Assembly: GCA_018656865.1 (NCBI GenBank) | Contig: JABHYO010000187.1 | Location: forward strand, 25,716 to 89,715 | Source of the DNA: Gammaproteobacteria bacterium | Lineage (GTDB): Bacteria; Pseudomonadota; Gammaproteobacteria; Pseudomonadales; Azotimanducaceae | Reading direction: 5' to 3' | Length of the DNA stretch: 64,000 bases | Made by a program: the position numbers and the translations under genes | Shown here: positions 23,871 to 33,894 of the stretch, in pieces | Layout: every line of letters starts with the position of its first letter | Numbering within the stretch: position 1 is the stretch's first letter | Notes under the pieces: model-generated | Seen by the model: the letters and a program-made list of their open reading frames with translations, nothing else | What the model was told of the DNA's origin: nothing | Databases searched by the model: none

Positions 23871-25010
23871 ATGAACACAGTGATGCGGATGTGGTTTGCC
23901 GTGGCGCCACTGCTGCTGTTAAGCAATGCTGCTCTGGCCGACTGGTCGGCCGTCAACATGAGGCAGGGTGTTACGGAAATTTCCCGTGGCGTGTATGACC
24001 TGCACATGATTATTTTCTACGTCTGTTGCGTCATTGGTGTGATTGTTTTCGGCACCATGATCGTGTCGATGCTGATGCACAGGAAATCCATCGGTGCCGA
24101 ACCGGCTACCTTCCATGAGAACACCCGATTGGAAGTCATCTGGACGGTGATCCCCATTGTTATTCTCGTTGTCATGGCCATTCCGGCAACGAGTACATTA
24201 CGGGACATGTATGAAGCCGGCGAGTCGGACCTCGATATTGAGGTTCGCGGTTACCAGTGGAAATGGCAGTACACCTACCTGAATGACGATCCAGCCAAAG
24301 AAATTCAGTTCATGAGTGCGCTTCGTACTTCACAGGATGAGATTAATAACCTGGAGAACAAAGGCGAGCACTACCTACTCGATGTCGATAATCCCCTCGT
24401 TATCCCCATTAATAAGCGGGTCCGGTTTCTGGTAACGGCGCAGGATGTGATTCATGCGTTCTGGGTTCCAGACTTCGCTGTCAAGAAAGATGCTATACCC
24501 GGTTTCGTTCACGAAGCCTGGACAGTTGTCGAAGAGCCCGGTATCTACCGTGGTCAGTGTGCTGAACTCTGTGGCAAGGACCATGGCTTTATGCCCATCG
24601 TTGTTCGTGCTGTTCCTGAGCACGAATACGCCATGTGGGTGGCGGAGAAACAGCAAGAGGCTCAGGCCGCATTCGAAACTGTTGGCAAGACCTGGTCCAT
24701 GGAAGAATTGATGACCAAGGGTGAGGAAGTCTATATGCAGCACTGCGTTGCCTGTCACCAGGCAAATGGACAGGGCATTCCACCGGCATTCCCATCGCTT
24801 GTGGGTCAGGGTGTCTCCGTTGGTTCAATTGATGATCACATCGATATTGTTCTTAACGGGAAGGCCGGCACAGCCATGCAAGCTTTCGGTCTGCAGCTTA
24901 ATCCCGCAGAAGTCGCTGCCGTTATTACCTACGAGCGAAATGCCTGGGGTAACAACATGAACGACATGGTTCAGCCGAAAAAACTTGGCACCATGATGGC
25001 GAGCCAATAG
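23871..25010 (+). CDS. coxB: Cytochrome c oxidase subunit II with C-terminal cytochrome c domain
   Basis: EVIWTVIPIVILV, GQCAELCGKDHGFMPI CuA motif, then CVACH heme c motif. ORF track start 23784; ATG at 23871 gives a signal peptide. Confidence 0.97.
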   Translation: MNTVMRMWFAVAPLLLLSNAALADWSAVNMRQGVTEISRGVYDLHMIIFYVCCVIGVIVFGTMIVSMLMHRKSIGAEPATFHENTRLEVIWTVIPIVILVVMAIPATSTLRDMYEAGESDLDIEVRGYQWKWQYTYLNDDPAKEIQFMSALRTSQDEINNLENKGEHYLLDVDNPLVIPINKRVRFLVTAQDVIHAFWVPDFAVKKDAIPGFVHEAWTVVEEPGIYRGQCAELCGKDHGFMPIVVRAVPEHEYAMWVAEKQQEAQAAFETVGKTWSMEELMTKGEEVYMQHCVACHQANGQGIPPAFPSLVGQGVSVGSIDDHIDIVLNGKAGTAMQAFGLQLNPAEVAAVITYERNAWGNNMNDMVQPKKLGTMMASQ

Positions 25011-25019
25011 GAGACGACG

Positions 25020-26621
25020 ATGAGTGCAGTTATTGAAGAACATCATCCCGACGATCACCATCATGGACCTGATAAAGGCATCATGAGGTGGGTGTTTACC
25101 ACCAACCACAAGGATATCGGTACCCTGTACCTCTGGTTCAGTTTTGCCATGTTCCTGTTTGGTGGTGTTATGGCCCTGTGTATTCGCGCCGAACTGTTCC
25201 AGCCAGGTCTGCAGATTGTCTCGCCGGAGCTGTTCAACCAGCTGACCACCATGCATGGTTTGGTCATGGTTTTTGGAGCGGTCATGCCGGCCTTTGTCGG
25301 CCTTGCCAACTGGCTGGTTCCGATGATGATCGGTGCACCGGATATGGCACTGCCGCGTATGAACAACTACAGTTTTTGGATCCTGCCATTCGCTTTTTCC
25401 ATGCTGGCTTCCACCTTCCTGATGGAAGGCGGTGCCCCTAACTTTGGTTGGACTTTCTACGCTCCGCTTTCCACAGACTTCGCGCCGCCTTCTGTCACAT
25501 TTTTTATCTTTGCCGTTCACATGATGGGTATCTCTTCGATCATGGGTTCGATCAACGTCATCGTGACTATTCTGAATTTGCGGGCACCCGGCATGACGCT
25601 GATGCGGATGCCGCTCTTTGTGTGGACATGGTTAATTACCGCTTATCTGTTGATAGCCGTTATGCCGGTTTTGGCCGGTGTCGTCACCATGATGCTGATG
25701 GACATTCACTTCGGTACTGCTTTCTTTAACGCGGGAGGCGGCGGCGATCCTGTGCTGTTCCAGCATGTATTCTGGTTTTTCGGGCATCCTGAAGTTTATA
25801 TTATGATCCTGCCCGCCTTTGGTGTGGTTTCGGCAATTATCCCGACCTTTGCTCGCAAGAAGCTCTTTGGTTATGACTCCATGGTTTATGCGAGCGCATC
25901 GATCGCCTTCCTGTCGTTTATCGTCTGGGCACACCACATGTTCACAGTCGGTATCCCCTTAGCGGGTGAGCTTTACTTCATGTACGCCACCATGCTGATC
26001 GCGGTACCCACGGGAGTGAAAGTCTTTAACTGGGTTGCCACCATGTGGCAGGGGTCCATGACTTTTGAAACACCGATGTTGTTTGCGATTGCCTTTGTGA
26101 TCCTGTTTACCATCGGTGGTTTTTCTGGACTCATGCTGGCCATTACGCCTGTGGACTTTCAGTACCACGACACCTATTTCGTTGTGGCGCACTTCCACTA
26201 CGTGCTGGTGCCGGGTTCCGTTTTTGCCATCATGGCAGCCGTCTATTACTGGATACCCAAGTGGACGGGCAACATGTACAACGAGCCACTTGGCAAGACG
26301 CATTTCTGGCTGTCGTTTATCGGTGTGAACATCACTTTCTTCCCCCAGCACTTTGTTGGTCTTGCAGGGATGCCAAGGCGAATTCCCGACTACGCACTGC
26401 AGTTCGCTGACTGGAACATGGTTTCCAGTTGTGGTGCCTTCCTGTTTGGATTCAGCCAGCTTCTGTTCCTGTTTATCGTGATTCAGACGGTTCGCGGTGG
26501 CAAGCCGGCTACAGAAAAGGTCTGGGAAGGTGCCCATGGATTGGAATGGACGATTCCGTCTCCAGCGCCGTATCACACTTTCAGTACACCGCCGAAAGAA
26601 ATCCCGGAAGCCCATGGTTAG
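25020..26621 (+). CDS. coxA: Cytochrome c oxidase subunit I
   Basis: [43 protein letters not shown]. Confidence 0.98.
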   Translation: MSAVIEEHHPDDHHHGPDKGIMRWVFTTNHKDIGTLYLWFSFAMFLFGGVMALCIRAELFQPGLQIVSPELFNQLTTMHGLVMVFGAVMPAFVGLANWLVPMMIGAPDMALPRMNNYSFWILPFAFSMLASTFLMEGGAPNFGWTFYAPLSTDFAPPSVTFFIFAVHMMGISSIMGSINVIVTILNLRAPGMTLMRMPLFVWTWLITAYLLIAVMPVLAGVVTMMLMDIHFGTAFFNAGGGGDPVLFQHVFWFFGHPEVYIMILPAFGVVSAIIPTFARKKLFGYDSMVYASASIAFLSFIVWAHHMFTVGIPLAGELYFMYATMLIAVPTGVKVFNWVATMWQGSMTFETPMLFAIAFVILFTIGGFSGLMLAITPVDFQYHDTYFVVAHFHYVLVPGSVFAIMAAVYYWIPKWTGNMYNEPLGKTHFWLSFIGVNITFFPQHFVGLAGMPRRIPDYALQFADWNMVSSCGAFLFGFSQLLFLFIVIQTVRGGKPATEKVWEGAHGLEWTIPSPAPYHTFSTPPKEIPEAHG

Positions 26622-27192
26622 GAAGGATACCAGCGCAAGAATCGTGTCTGACACGAACCAGGCCAGAACTATTCGGCAACTACTTTTAGTGGTTGTAGGG
26701 ATGTTTGGTTTCGGATTTGCCATGGTGCCCCTCTACGATATTGTCTGTGAGGTAACGGGGCTGAACGGCAAGACGTCGGGTGAATATGTTGATGATGGTA
26801 GTCAGGAGGTTCGCGAGGATCGGCTGGTTACGATTCAGTTTCTCACCAATAACAATGCAGACATGCCCTGGGAGTTCAGACCAAAGGTAAGATCGATGAA
26901 GGTCAACCCGGGGAAGTTGAACTCAGCCTCGTTCTATGTCCGCAATGTGACGGATGAGACCATGGTTGCTCAGGCGGTGCCCAGTGTCTCGCCATTTCGT
27001 GTCGCAGAATACCTACATAAAACTGAGTGTTTTTGCTTTGAGCAACAACAACTGGCAACCGGAGAAGAACTGGAGATGCCACTCAGCTTTATTATTGACA
27101 GTGAAATACCCGAGGATGTGACGATCTTGACGCTGTCTTACACCCTTTATGACATAACGGATCAGACGGACGCGCTGGCAAGCGCGCCGTAA
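26614..27192 (+). CDS. ctaG: Cytochrome c oxidase assembly protein CtaG/Cox11
   Basis: [36 protein letters not shown] at 26614 overlaps the coxA stop. Confidence 0.95.
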   Translation: MVRKDTSARIVSDTNQARTIRQLLLVVVGMFGFGFAMVPLYDIVCEVTGLNGKTSGEYVDDGSQEVREDRLVTIQFLTNNNADMPWEFRPKVRSMKVNPGKLNSASFYVRNVTDETMVAQAVPSVSPFRVAEYLHKTECFCFEQQQLATGEELEMPLSFIIDSEIPEDVTILTLSYTLYDITDQTDALASAP

Positions 27193-27209
27193 AAGTTTAG
27201 GAGAAATCT

Positions 27210-28112
27210 ATGTCCACTCAAGATGCTTACGAAGAGTACTACGTTCCTCATAACAGTAAGCTGCCGATATTTGCCTCGTTGGGTATTTTCCTGACAGTTT
27301 TTGGCATGGGCAATATGTTCAACGAAACCAAGGCGGGGGTAGACAGCGTTTTTGGTGAGATCGTTTTCCTGCTGGGTGGTCTCACCATGGCGGCGACGCT
27401 CTGGGCCTGGTTCAGTGTTGTAATCAGGGAAAATCATCAGAAGCTCTACTCAGACCAGATGAATAGATCCTATGTCTGGGGCATGAGTTGGTTCATTTTT
27501 TCTGAAGTAATGTTTTTCGCTGCCTTTTTTGGTGCTCTTTTCTATGTCCGGTTTTTCGTTGTCGACTGGATTGGTGGTGTCGGCGATCGCGGCCCATCGG
27601 ATATGATATGGCCTGAATATGTGCCTCACTGGCCAATGGTGAATCCTCCGAATCCTGAGCTTTTTCCAGGGCCGGCGGAGATTATCAATCCATGGGGGCT
27701 GCCCCTGCTTAACACCATACTGTTGGTAAGCAGCAGCTTCACGGTGACCTTGGCTCATCACGGCATCAAGGAAGGCAATCGCAAAAAGCTGGTTAACTGG
27801 CTGGCGCTTACCGTAATCCTGGGTTTGACCTTTCTCGTTGTTCAGGGCTACGAGTACTACCATGCTTACCAGGATCTTGGCCTGACACTGGCATCGGGCA
27901 TATTCGGGACGACCTTCTTTATGTTGACGGGTTTTCACGGTGCTCACGTTACTCTTGGAACCATCATGCTGATTGTTATGCTTGGACGGGCACTTAAGGG
28001 GCATTTTGAGGCAGATGACTGTTTCGGATTCGAAGCCGCTTCCTGGTACTGGCACTTTGTGGATGTGGTTTGGCTGGGGCTGTTTATCTTTGTTTATGTA
28101 CTTGGGAGTTAA
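27210..28112 (+). CDS. coxC: Cytochrome c oxidase subunit III
   Basis: MSWFIFSEVMFFAAFFGALFY, LTGFHGAHVTLGTIML, SWYWHFVDVVWLGLFIFVY. Confidence 0.97.
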   Translation: MSTQDAYEEYYVPHNSKLPIFASLGIFLTVFGMGNMFNETKAGVDSVFGEIVFLLGGLTMAATLWAWFSVVIRENHQKLYSDQMNRSYVWGMSWFIFSEVMFFAAFFGALFYVRFFVVDWIGGVGDRGPSDMIWPEYVPHWPMVNPPNPELFPGPAEIINPWGLPLLNTILLVSSSFTVTLAHHGIKEGNRKKLVNWLALTVILGLTFLVVQGYEYYHAYQDLGLTLASGIFGTTFFMLTGFHGAHVTLGTIMLIVMLGRALKGHFEADDCFGFEAASWYWHFVDVVWLGLFIFVYVLGS

Positions 28113-28113
28113 T

Positions 28114-28379
28114 CTCTTTATGGACGTCTACAAATTGCCTTAACCCTGCTTCCGGCCGTTAGGTCCCAAATAGGTCGTGCCAGGTAACGCTGAGGGCTCT
28201 TTATGGACGTCTACCAGGCACGTTAACCCCGTGTTCGGTTGCCAGGTCCCATTTAGATCTGGCCAAGTAACGCTGAGGGCTCTTTATGGGCGTCTACCGG
28301 GCACGTTAACCCCGTGTTCGGTTGCCAGGTCCCATTCAGATCTGGCCAAGTAACGCTGAGGTCTCTTTGTAGACGTCCC
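28114..28379 (-). repeat. Tandem array of the 83-nt intergenic repeat, locus 1 (3 full units plus a partial fourth)
   Basis: Units 28114-28196, 28197-28279, 28280-28362, each 83 nt, each starting CTCTTTATGGRCGTCTAC and ending GTAACGCTGAGGK; partial CTCTTTGTAGACGTCC from 28363. Fills the gap between the coxC stop and the DUF2909 stop. Confidence 0.97.
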
Positions 28380-28643
28380 TTAACGGTTTAACCAAGGGGC
28401 ATTAACTCCCAATTCGCCGGAGTAGAAGCCATAGGCGATAAAGATCAGCAGGAGTGCTGCGAGCGAGACTCTGACAAGCAGCAGCGACGCTGTACGCTTA
28501 TCTCCCCTGCCCTGGTCCTGTATGAGCGCTACGAAGGCGCTGCCTAGTGCGATAAGGTTGGCGACAAAGAGAATAACGATAACAACTTTCAACCACATGA
28601 CGATAGCTGGTCCGGGCCTGTATGGTGACAGTATACGTGGCAT
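28380..28643 (-). CDS. DUF2909 twin-transmembrane protein
   Basis: MWLKVVIVILFVANLIALGSAFVALIQDQG...; two TM helices; located between coxC and SURF1 as in Pseudomonas. Confidence 0.82.
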   Translation of the reverse strand: MPRILSPYRPGPAIVMWLKVVIVILFVANLIALGSAFVALIQDQGRGDKRTASLLLVRVSLAALLLIFIAYGFYSGELGVNAPWLNR

Positions 28644-28667
28644 CGCCTCCGGTGGATCAGTTTTTTA

Positions 28668-29393
28668 ATGATGAGCAGTCCTACATTCAATCATAACTGG
28701 AGGGTTTCCATTTTCTGCCTGGTCTGTCTGGTTGCGTTTATTAAACTGGGTTTCTGGCAGCTCGACAGGCAGGAAGAGAAACGAGTGCTGATGGCAGATA
28801 GAGAGGCTCGACAGCAGGGTCCATCTCTAACCGCAAGTGAGGTCGGCACCGAGGGGTCCGATCTGGGCGGCCTGCCGGTATTGCTGTCAGGTTTCTTTCA
28901 TGATGATGCTACCCTTCTCCTGGACAATGTCGTTCTTGACGGCAGCGTCGGGTTCGAAGTGCACCAGTTATTTGCGGACTTTTCGGGTAGATACTTCCTG
29001 ATTAACCGGGGTTTTGTGCCGATGGGCAGAACCCGTGGAGATCCGCTGGACATACCCCCCACGCGCAGCCAACAGGTGCAGATTGTTGGCACCGTTTACC
29101 AGCGGGGCGGTGCGCCGCTGAGGCTGCGGCAAAGCGAATCACCGGAATGGACGTTTCCGGCAATTGTGCAGTATGTTGATGTCTCTCAGTTGGCGCGACA
29201 GATCAATAAGGAAGTCTATCCTTACGTCATCAGATTAAATGAGGGTCAGCATGGTGCACTGCCAAGGTTTTGGCCTGATACGGTGATACCACCGGAAAAA
29301 CATCTGGGCTATGCCATCCAGTGGTTTACCATGGCGGCGACTGTGATCATCCTTTGGTTGTTTTTTTGTTTTCGCAAAGAGCAGGAGTTATGA
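28668..29393 (+). CDS. SURF1 family cytochrome oxidase assembly protein
   Basis: FIKLGFWQLDRQEEKRVL, YFLINRGFVPMGRTR, GYAIQWFTMAATVIILWLFF. Confidence 0.92.
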   Translation: MMSSPTFNHNWRVSIFCLVCLVAFIKLGFWQLDRQEEKRVLMADREARQQGPSLTASEVGTEGSDLGGLPVLLSGFFHDDATLLLDNVVLDGSVGFEVHQLFADFSGRYFLINRGFVPMGRTRGDPLDIPPTRSQQVQIVGTVYQRGGAPLRLRQSESPEWTFPAIVQYVDVSQLARQINKEVYPYVIRLNEGQHGALPRFWPDTVIPPEKHLGYAIQWFTMAATVIILWLFFCFRKEQEL

Positions 29394-29953
29394 CGGAGCC
29401 TACTTCGACCCAGCTAAATACCAGCCGGGGAAAACTGTTGATTTTGATAGGGATTGCCTTTGTCCCCATATTTGTCGCCTTCCTTGCATTCCAGTACTTC
29501 CCGGATTGGCGACCAACGGGTACCACCAACCAGGGTGAATTGATCATGCCGCCAGTAAGTGCGGAGGCTGTCAGTCAGGAACTGATTGGAGTCGGTGGCT
29601 GGGTATTGCTGCAACCGGTTAACGGAGATTGCGATGAGTACTGCAAACAGATGCTCTACCTGTCGCGGCAGGTTGTCACAGGGTTGGGCAAGGATTCCAG
29701 CAGAGTCAGTCGTGTACTTACTGTTCCGGTGGATGTCAGAGAAGATCTTCAGCGACATCTGCGGGACGAACACGGGGATATCAAGGTGGTCCCGGCAGAG
29801 ATGCTGCCGTTGAATCGGGTCAGTCGGGAGACGCCACTGCTCTTCCTGATGGACCCGAATGGCAACATCATGATGTACTACTCGCTTGAAAAGGCCGGGA
29901 AGCCGATGCTTAAGGATCTTAAGCACCTGCTGCGACATTCCAATATTGGATAG
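29390..29953 (+). CDS. Conserved membrane-anchored protein of the cox cluster (thioredoxin-like/Sco-like)
   Basis: N-terminal TM segment, CDEYCKQMLYLSRQVVTGLGKDSSRV, LFLMDPNGNIMMYYS; position after SURF1. Confidence 0.78.
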   Translation: MTEPTSTQLNTSRGKLLILIGIAFVPIFVAFLAFQYFPDWRPTGTTNQGELIMPPVSAEAVSQELIGVGGWVLLQPVNGDCDEYCKQMLYLSRQVVTGLGKDSSRVSRVLTVPVDVREDLQRHLRDEHGDIKVVPAEMLPLNRVSRETPLLFLMDPNGNIMMYYSLEKAGKPMLKDLKHLLRHSNIG

Positions 29954-30056
29954 AAGCACGTTCTCCGTTTGATAGGTCCTACTGAGGTCGAGCCAGGGCT
30001 CTCGTCAAGACGGTATAATTTTTGTAAGATGCGCAGCCACGCCGAATCCCACACCT

Positions 30057-30959
30057 ATGACTGAAGTATCCGTACAAGAGCATGCTTCCTGGAGAGACTT
30101 CCTGGAAATGTGCAAACCGCGAGTAGTGCTATTGATGCTGCTTTGCACGCTTGTGGGCATGTTTCTTGCCACCAGCGATATGGTGCCCTGGGATATTCTT
30201 ATCTACGGTAATTTGGGCGTGGCTCTGGTAGCCGGGTCAGCGGCGGCGTTGAATCATATGGTCGATGCCACAATTGATGCGAAGATGGCTCGGACCCAAC
30301 ATCGTCCACTGGCTCAAGGGCGGGTCACGAACCTGCAGGGTGCCATCTTTGTTGGTGCAACAGGCATACTGGGTATCGCGATTCTGGCAATTATGGTTAA
30401 TCCGCTGACTGCGTGGCTGAATCTGGCATCCTGGTTTGGTTATGGGGTGGTCTACACAATTTATCTGAAGCGCGCGACACCACAGAATATTGTTATTGGC
30501 GGTCTTTTTGGCGCAGCACCTCCGCTGTTCGGCTGGACTGCAGTGACGGGCAGCATAGATGGCGGCGGTCTCATACTGGTACTGATCATATTTGCCTGGA
30601 CTCCACCACATTTCTGGGCACTGGCAATCGATAGGATGGAGGAATATCGGCAGGTCGATATTCCCATGCTGCCGGTCACACATGGTGAGCACTACACAAA
30701 GGTCCATATCCTGCTCTACACCATTATCATGATCATCACGACGGTGCTCCCCTATCTGATCGGTATGAGCAACCTGCTCTACCTGCTTTCTGCGTTGGCG
30801 CTGGGTGCGGGTTTCCTTTACTGGTCTCTGGCGATGCTCTATGGCAAAAATGAACGAGCGCCGATCGAAACTTTTCGATATTCCATCATCTACCTGATTG
30901 CGCTGTTTCTGGCGCTGCTCTTGGATCACTACTTCTTTCCTGTCACCTATATCGTCTGA
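30057..30959 (+). CDS. ctaB: Protoheme IX farnesyltransferase
   Basis: DFLEMCKPRVVLLMLLCTLVGMFLA, NHMVDATIDAKMARTQHRPLAQGRV, ILIIFAWTPPHFWALAI-type motif. Confidence 0.96.
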   Translation: MTEVSVQEHASWRDFLEMCKPRVVLLMLLCTLVGMFLATSDMVPWDILIYGNLGVALVAGSAAALNHMVDATIDAKMARTQHRPLAQGRVTNLQGAIFVGATGILGIAILAIMVNPLTAWLNLASWFGYGVVYTIYLKRATPQNIVIGGLFGAAPPLFGWTAVTGSIDGGGLILVLIIFAWTPPHFWALAIDRMEEYRQVDIPMLPVTHGEHYTKVHILLYTIIMIITTVLPYLIGMSNLLYLLSALALGAGFLYWSLAMLYGKNERAPIETFRYSIIYLIALFLALLLDHYFFPVTYIV

Positions 30960-30965
30960 CGGAAA

Positions 30966-31577
30966 ATGGATCCGGGCATACGAAACACCCTTTTTGGTAT
31001 CGCGGCGTTTATCGCGGTCATTGTGGGGCTGTTTGTTGCGAGTGTGCTTGTTCCCCGGCCTATGTCAGACGAACAAGTTCGAGAGCTGGGCTACTATCGG
31101 TTCGAAAACCCTCGACCGATCTCGGACTTCAAAATGGTGGATCACACCGGCAAGCCAGTTGGAATCGATTCCTTTAGAGGCACCTGGTCATTAATCTTCT
31201 TTGGCTTTACCACCTGTCCTGATGTCTGTCCGACGACACTCAGTGTTCTGGCGGAAGCGACCCGTGATCTCGACCATCCGCCCCAGGTTGTGATGGTCAC
31301 GGTCGATCCGGACCGAGATACTGCGGACCTCCTCAGGGATTATGTGCCAGCTTTTCACCCGGACTTCCGAGGTTTTGTCGGTAGCTTTGATGAGACAGTC
31401 AGGCTGGCGGAACAACTTAATGTGGCATTCGGTAAAGTGCCGGGAGAGCTGCCTGAAACCTACCTGGTGGACCATACAGCGAGTATCGTGGTGATAAATC
31501 CGGAAGCCCGTTATGCAGGGTTTATTAAGGCGCCTGACAAGGTGCAGAATATTCAACGGATTCTGCCTCACCTCTAG
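30966..31577 (+). CDS. SCO1/SenC copper chaperone family protein
   Basis: FFGFTTCPDVCPTTLSVLAEATRDL; VTVDPDRDT. Confidence 0.94.
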   Translation: MDPGIRNTLFGIAAFIAVIVGLFVASVLVPRPMSDEQVRELGYYRFENPRPISDFKMVDHTGKPVGIDSFRGTWSLIFFGFTTCPDVCPTTLSVLAEATRDLDHPPQVVMVTVDPDRDTADLLRDYVPAFHPDFRGFVGSFDETVRLAEQLNVAFGKVPGELPETYLVDHTASIVVINPEARYAGFIKAPDKVQNIQRILPHL

Positions 31578-31678
31578 ATACGACCCAGTTATATCGTCCG
31601 CGGAATAGCCGTTATTCCTGAGTACCAGTTGCTTACGGCATCGCATAGAATGATTGAAATACCTTCGACGATATTCCA

Positions 31679-32944
31679 GTGAGCGCGATCCAGCAGCAGG
31701 ACGCAAACAACAGTCTCAGTGAACGATACGCGCGTATCAGGCAACAAACCGTCGATCTTTGTCTCCCGCTTGAGATAGAGGACTACCAGGTGCAGCCAAT
31801 GGCTGATGCAAGTCCGCCGAAATGGCATCTTGCACATGTCACCTGGTTCTTTGAAACCTTTATCCTGAGTCGACAGGTTCCCGGATACGAACCTGTTCAT
31901 CCCCTGTACGAAATGCTGTTCAACTCTTATTACAACGGTATCGGTGCAGCATTCCCGCGACCGAACAGAGGATTTCTATCGAGGCCGACGGTTCAAGAAG
32001 TTCTGGATTATCGCAGCGAAATTGACGAAAGAATGCAGTCGTTTCTGGCATCGGATTTCTCAGACGAAGTGAGGTTCTCGATAGAGCTTGGCCTTAATCA
32101 CGAACAACAACATCAGGAACTGACCCTGACAGATTTGAAATACAACCTCGGCAATAATCCGCTCAAGCCAGCATACCGGGAGATTTTGGTCGACATGGCC
32201 GATGCCGCGGGTGAAGCTGGCTGGACAGAGTTCGAGGGCGGTCTGGTTGAGATCGGTGCAGAGTCCAGTGACTTCGTTTTTGATAATGAGACGCCCAGGC
32301 ACCAGGTCTTTCTTGAACCGTTTGCACTCGGCACAAGGGCCGTTACTAATGGTGAGTTCCTTGAATTCATCCGAGACGGTGGCTATGAACGTCATGAGTT
32401 ATGGTTATCTGATGGTTGGAGCCATCTCAAGTCACTTGATGCAAGATGGTCTGGACCGCTTTACTGGCGGGTGGTTGGGGACGACATCTTTGAATACACG
32501 TTGACCGGCGAACGACCACTCGAACCTGATCTGCCGGTCTGCCATGTTAGTGGCTATGAAGCGGATGCCTTTGCCCGTTGGGCAGGCGCCAGGTTACCCA
32601 CGGAAATGGAATGGGAAACTGCCGCTGAATCCTGTGGGCTTGTGGGCAACTTCGTTGAAAGTGAACAGTTTCATCCTTCAGTGCAGGCTTCGCCTGCTCT
32701 GACAGGCATGCTAGGTGACGTTTGGGAATGGACCTCATCCAGCTATGCAGCCTACCCCGGTTTCAAATCGTTTCCGGGGCAGTTGGGCGAATACAACGGT
32801 AAGTTCATGGCAAACCAACTTGTCCTGAAAGGTGGCTCGTGCGTGACCCCTGCCTCCCACATCAGATCAACCTATCGCAATTTCTTCTACCCACCCGACC
32901 GATGGCAGTTCACCGGGATCCGCCTTGCCAGAGACCCTGAATGA
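31679..32944 (+). CDS. egtB: Ergothioneine biosynthesis sulfoxide synthase EgtB
   Basis: DinB-like N-terminus (PPKWHLAHVTWFFETF, LGLNHEQQHQELTLTDLKYNL) plus FGE-sulfatase domain (CHVSGYEADAFARWAGARLPTEMEWE, LKGGSCVTPASHIRSTYRNFFYPPDRWQFTGIRLAR). Confidence 0.94.
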   Translation: MSAIQQQDANNSLSERYARIRQQTVDLCLPLEIEDYQVQPMADASPPKWHLAHVTWFFETFILSRQVPGYEPVHPLYEMLFNSYYNGIGAAFPRPNRGFLSRPTVQEVLDYRSEIDERMQSFLASDFSDEVRFSIELGLNHEQQHQELTLTDLKYNLGNNPLKPAYREILVDMADAAGEAGWTEFEGGLVEIGAESSDFVFDNETPRHQVFLEPFALGTRAVTNGEFLEFIRDGGYERHELWLSDGWSHLKSLDARWSGPLYWRVVGDDIFEYTLTGERPLEPDLPVCHVSGYEADAFARWAGARLPTEMEWETAAESCGLVGNFVESEQFHPSVQASPALTGMLGDVWEWTSSSYAAYPGFKSFPGQLGEYNGKFMANQLVLKGGSCVTPASHIRSTYRNFFYPPDRWQFTGIRLARDPE

Positions 32945-33894
32945 ACAGCGCACCGTCTGTTTTCTTTTACGACAGGGCAACCGATGTCGTTGACCACACA
33001 TCGGAGGTTCTGGAAGGGTTTCGCAGGAAAGCCAAATTCATTTCACCCAAATTTTTCTATGATGAGCGCGGTTCGCAGCTTTTTACCGAAATCACTCATC
33101 AGCCGGAATACTATCTGACTCGAACTGAGACAGCGCTGCTTCAGGAGCACGCTGGAGAAATCAGCGATCTGATTGGTGAGGATATTCTTCTGATCGAATT
33201 CGGCAGTGGTTCGTCCACCAAAATTCGAATCTTGCTTGAAAACCTGAGACCAAGTATCTATGCGCCGCTGGATATATCCCGGGACTATCTGGCGCAGGCC
33301 GCACAAGCTCTGGGCAGTGAATATCCATGGCTTGAAGTGCATGCTACCTGTGTCGACTTTACCGGTGATTTCGAACTACCGTTCCGTAGTGAGCAGCGTC
33401 ATGTCAGTTTCTTTCCAGGATCCAGTATCGGCAATTTTGAACGGACCGAAGCCGAGGTCTTTCTAAAAAGAGTCAGGCAGCTGGTAGGCGAAGGTGGCGG
33501 GCTCCTGCTGGGTGTGGATCTGAAGAAAGATGAAACGGTTCTTAATGCTGCCTATAACGACCGGGCCGGGATTACTCGGGACTTCAATCTCAACGTGCTG
33601 TCCCATCTGAATCGCGAATATGGCACTGACTTTAACGAGGCAGCATTCGACCATCTGGCTCGCTATAACCCGGATGAGGGATGCATCGAGATGTTTCTCG
33701 TCAGCAGGGTTGAGCAGACCGTTACGTTGGCTAATGAGTCATTTCGGCTGGAGGAAGGCGAAGTGATCCATACGGAAAATTCCCATAAATATGCGGTTGA
33801 CGAGGTCAGACAGATGGCACTGAATGCTGGTTTCGGTAGCATCAGAATCTGGTCTGATCAGGACGAACTGTTTGCGGTCTTCTACTTGTCGTGA
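32941..33894 (+). CDS. egtD: L-histidine N-alpha-methyltransferase EgtD
   Basis: FISPKFFYDERGSQLFTEITHQPEYYLTRTE, EFGSGSSTKIRILLE, FFPGSSIGNF; 4-nt overlap with egtB. Confidence 0.95.
   Translation: MNSAPSVFFYDRATDVVDHTSEVLEGFRRKAKFISPKFFYDERGSQLFTEITHQPEYYLTRTETALLQEHAGEISDLIGEDILLIEFGSGSSTKIRILLENLRPSIYAPLDISRDYLAQAAQALGSEYPWLEVHATCVDFTGDFELPFRSEQRHVSFFPGSSIGNFERTEAEVFLKRVRQLVGEGGGLLLGVDLKKDETVLNAAYNDRAGITRDFNLNVLSHLNREYGTDFNEAAFDHLARYNPDEGCIEMFLVSRVEQTVTLANESFRLEEGEVIHTENSHKYAVDEVRQMALNAGFGSIRIWSDQDELFAVFYLS

Noticed and set aside
24825-25520. 231-aa minus-strand ORF opposite coxB/coxA (similarly 25959-26723, 27450-28055, 30237-30929)
   Set aside because: These long antisense ORFs all lie opposite membrane-protein genes (cox, ctaB) whose codon composition suppresses stops on the reverse frame; His/Gln/Asn-rich translations without domains.
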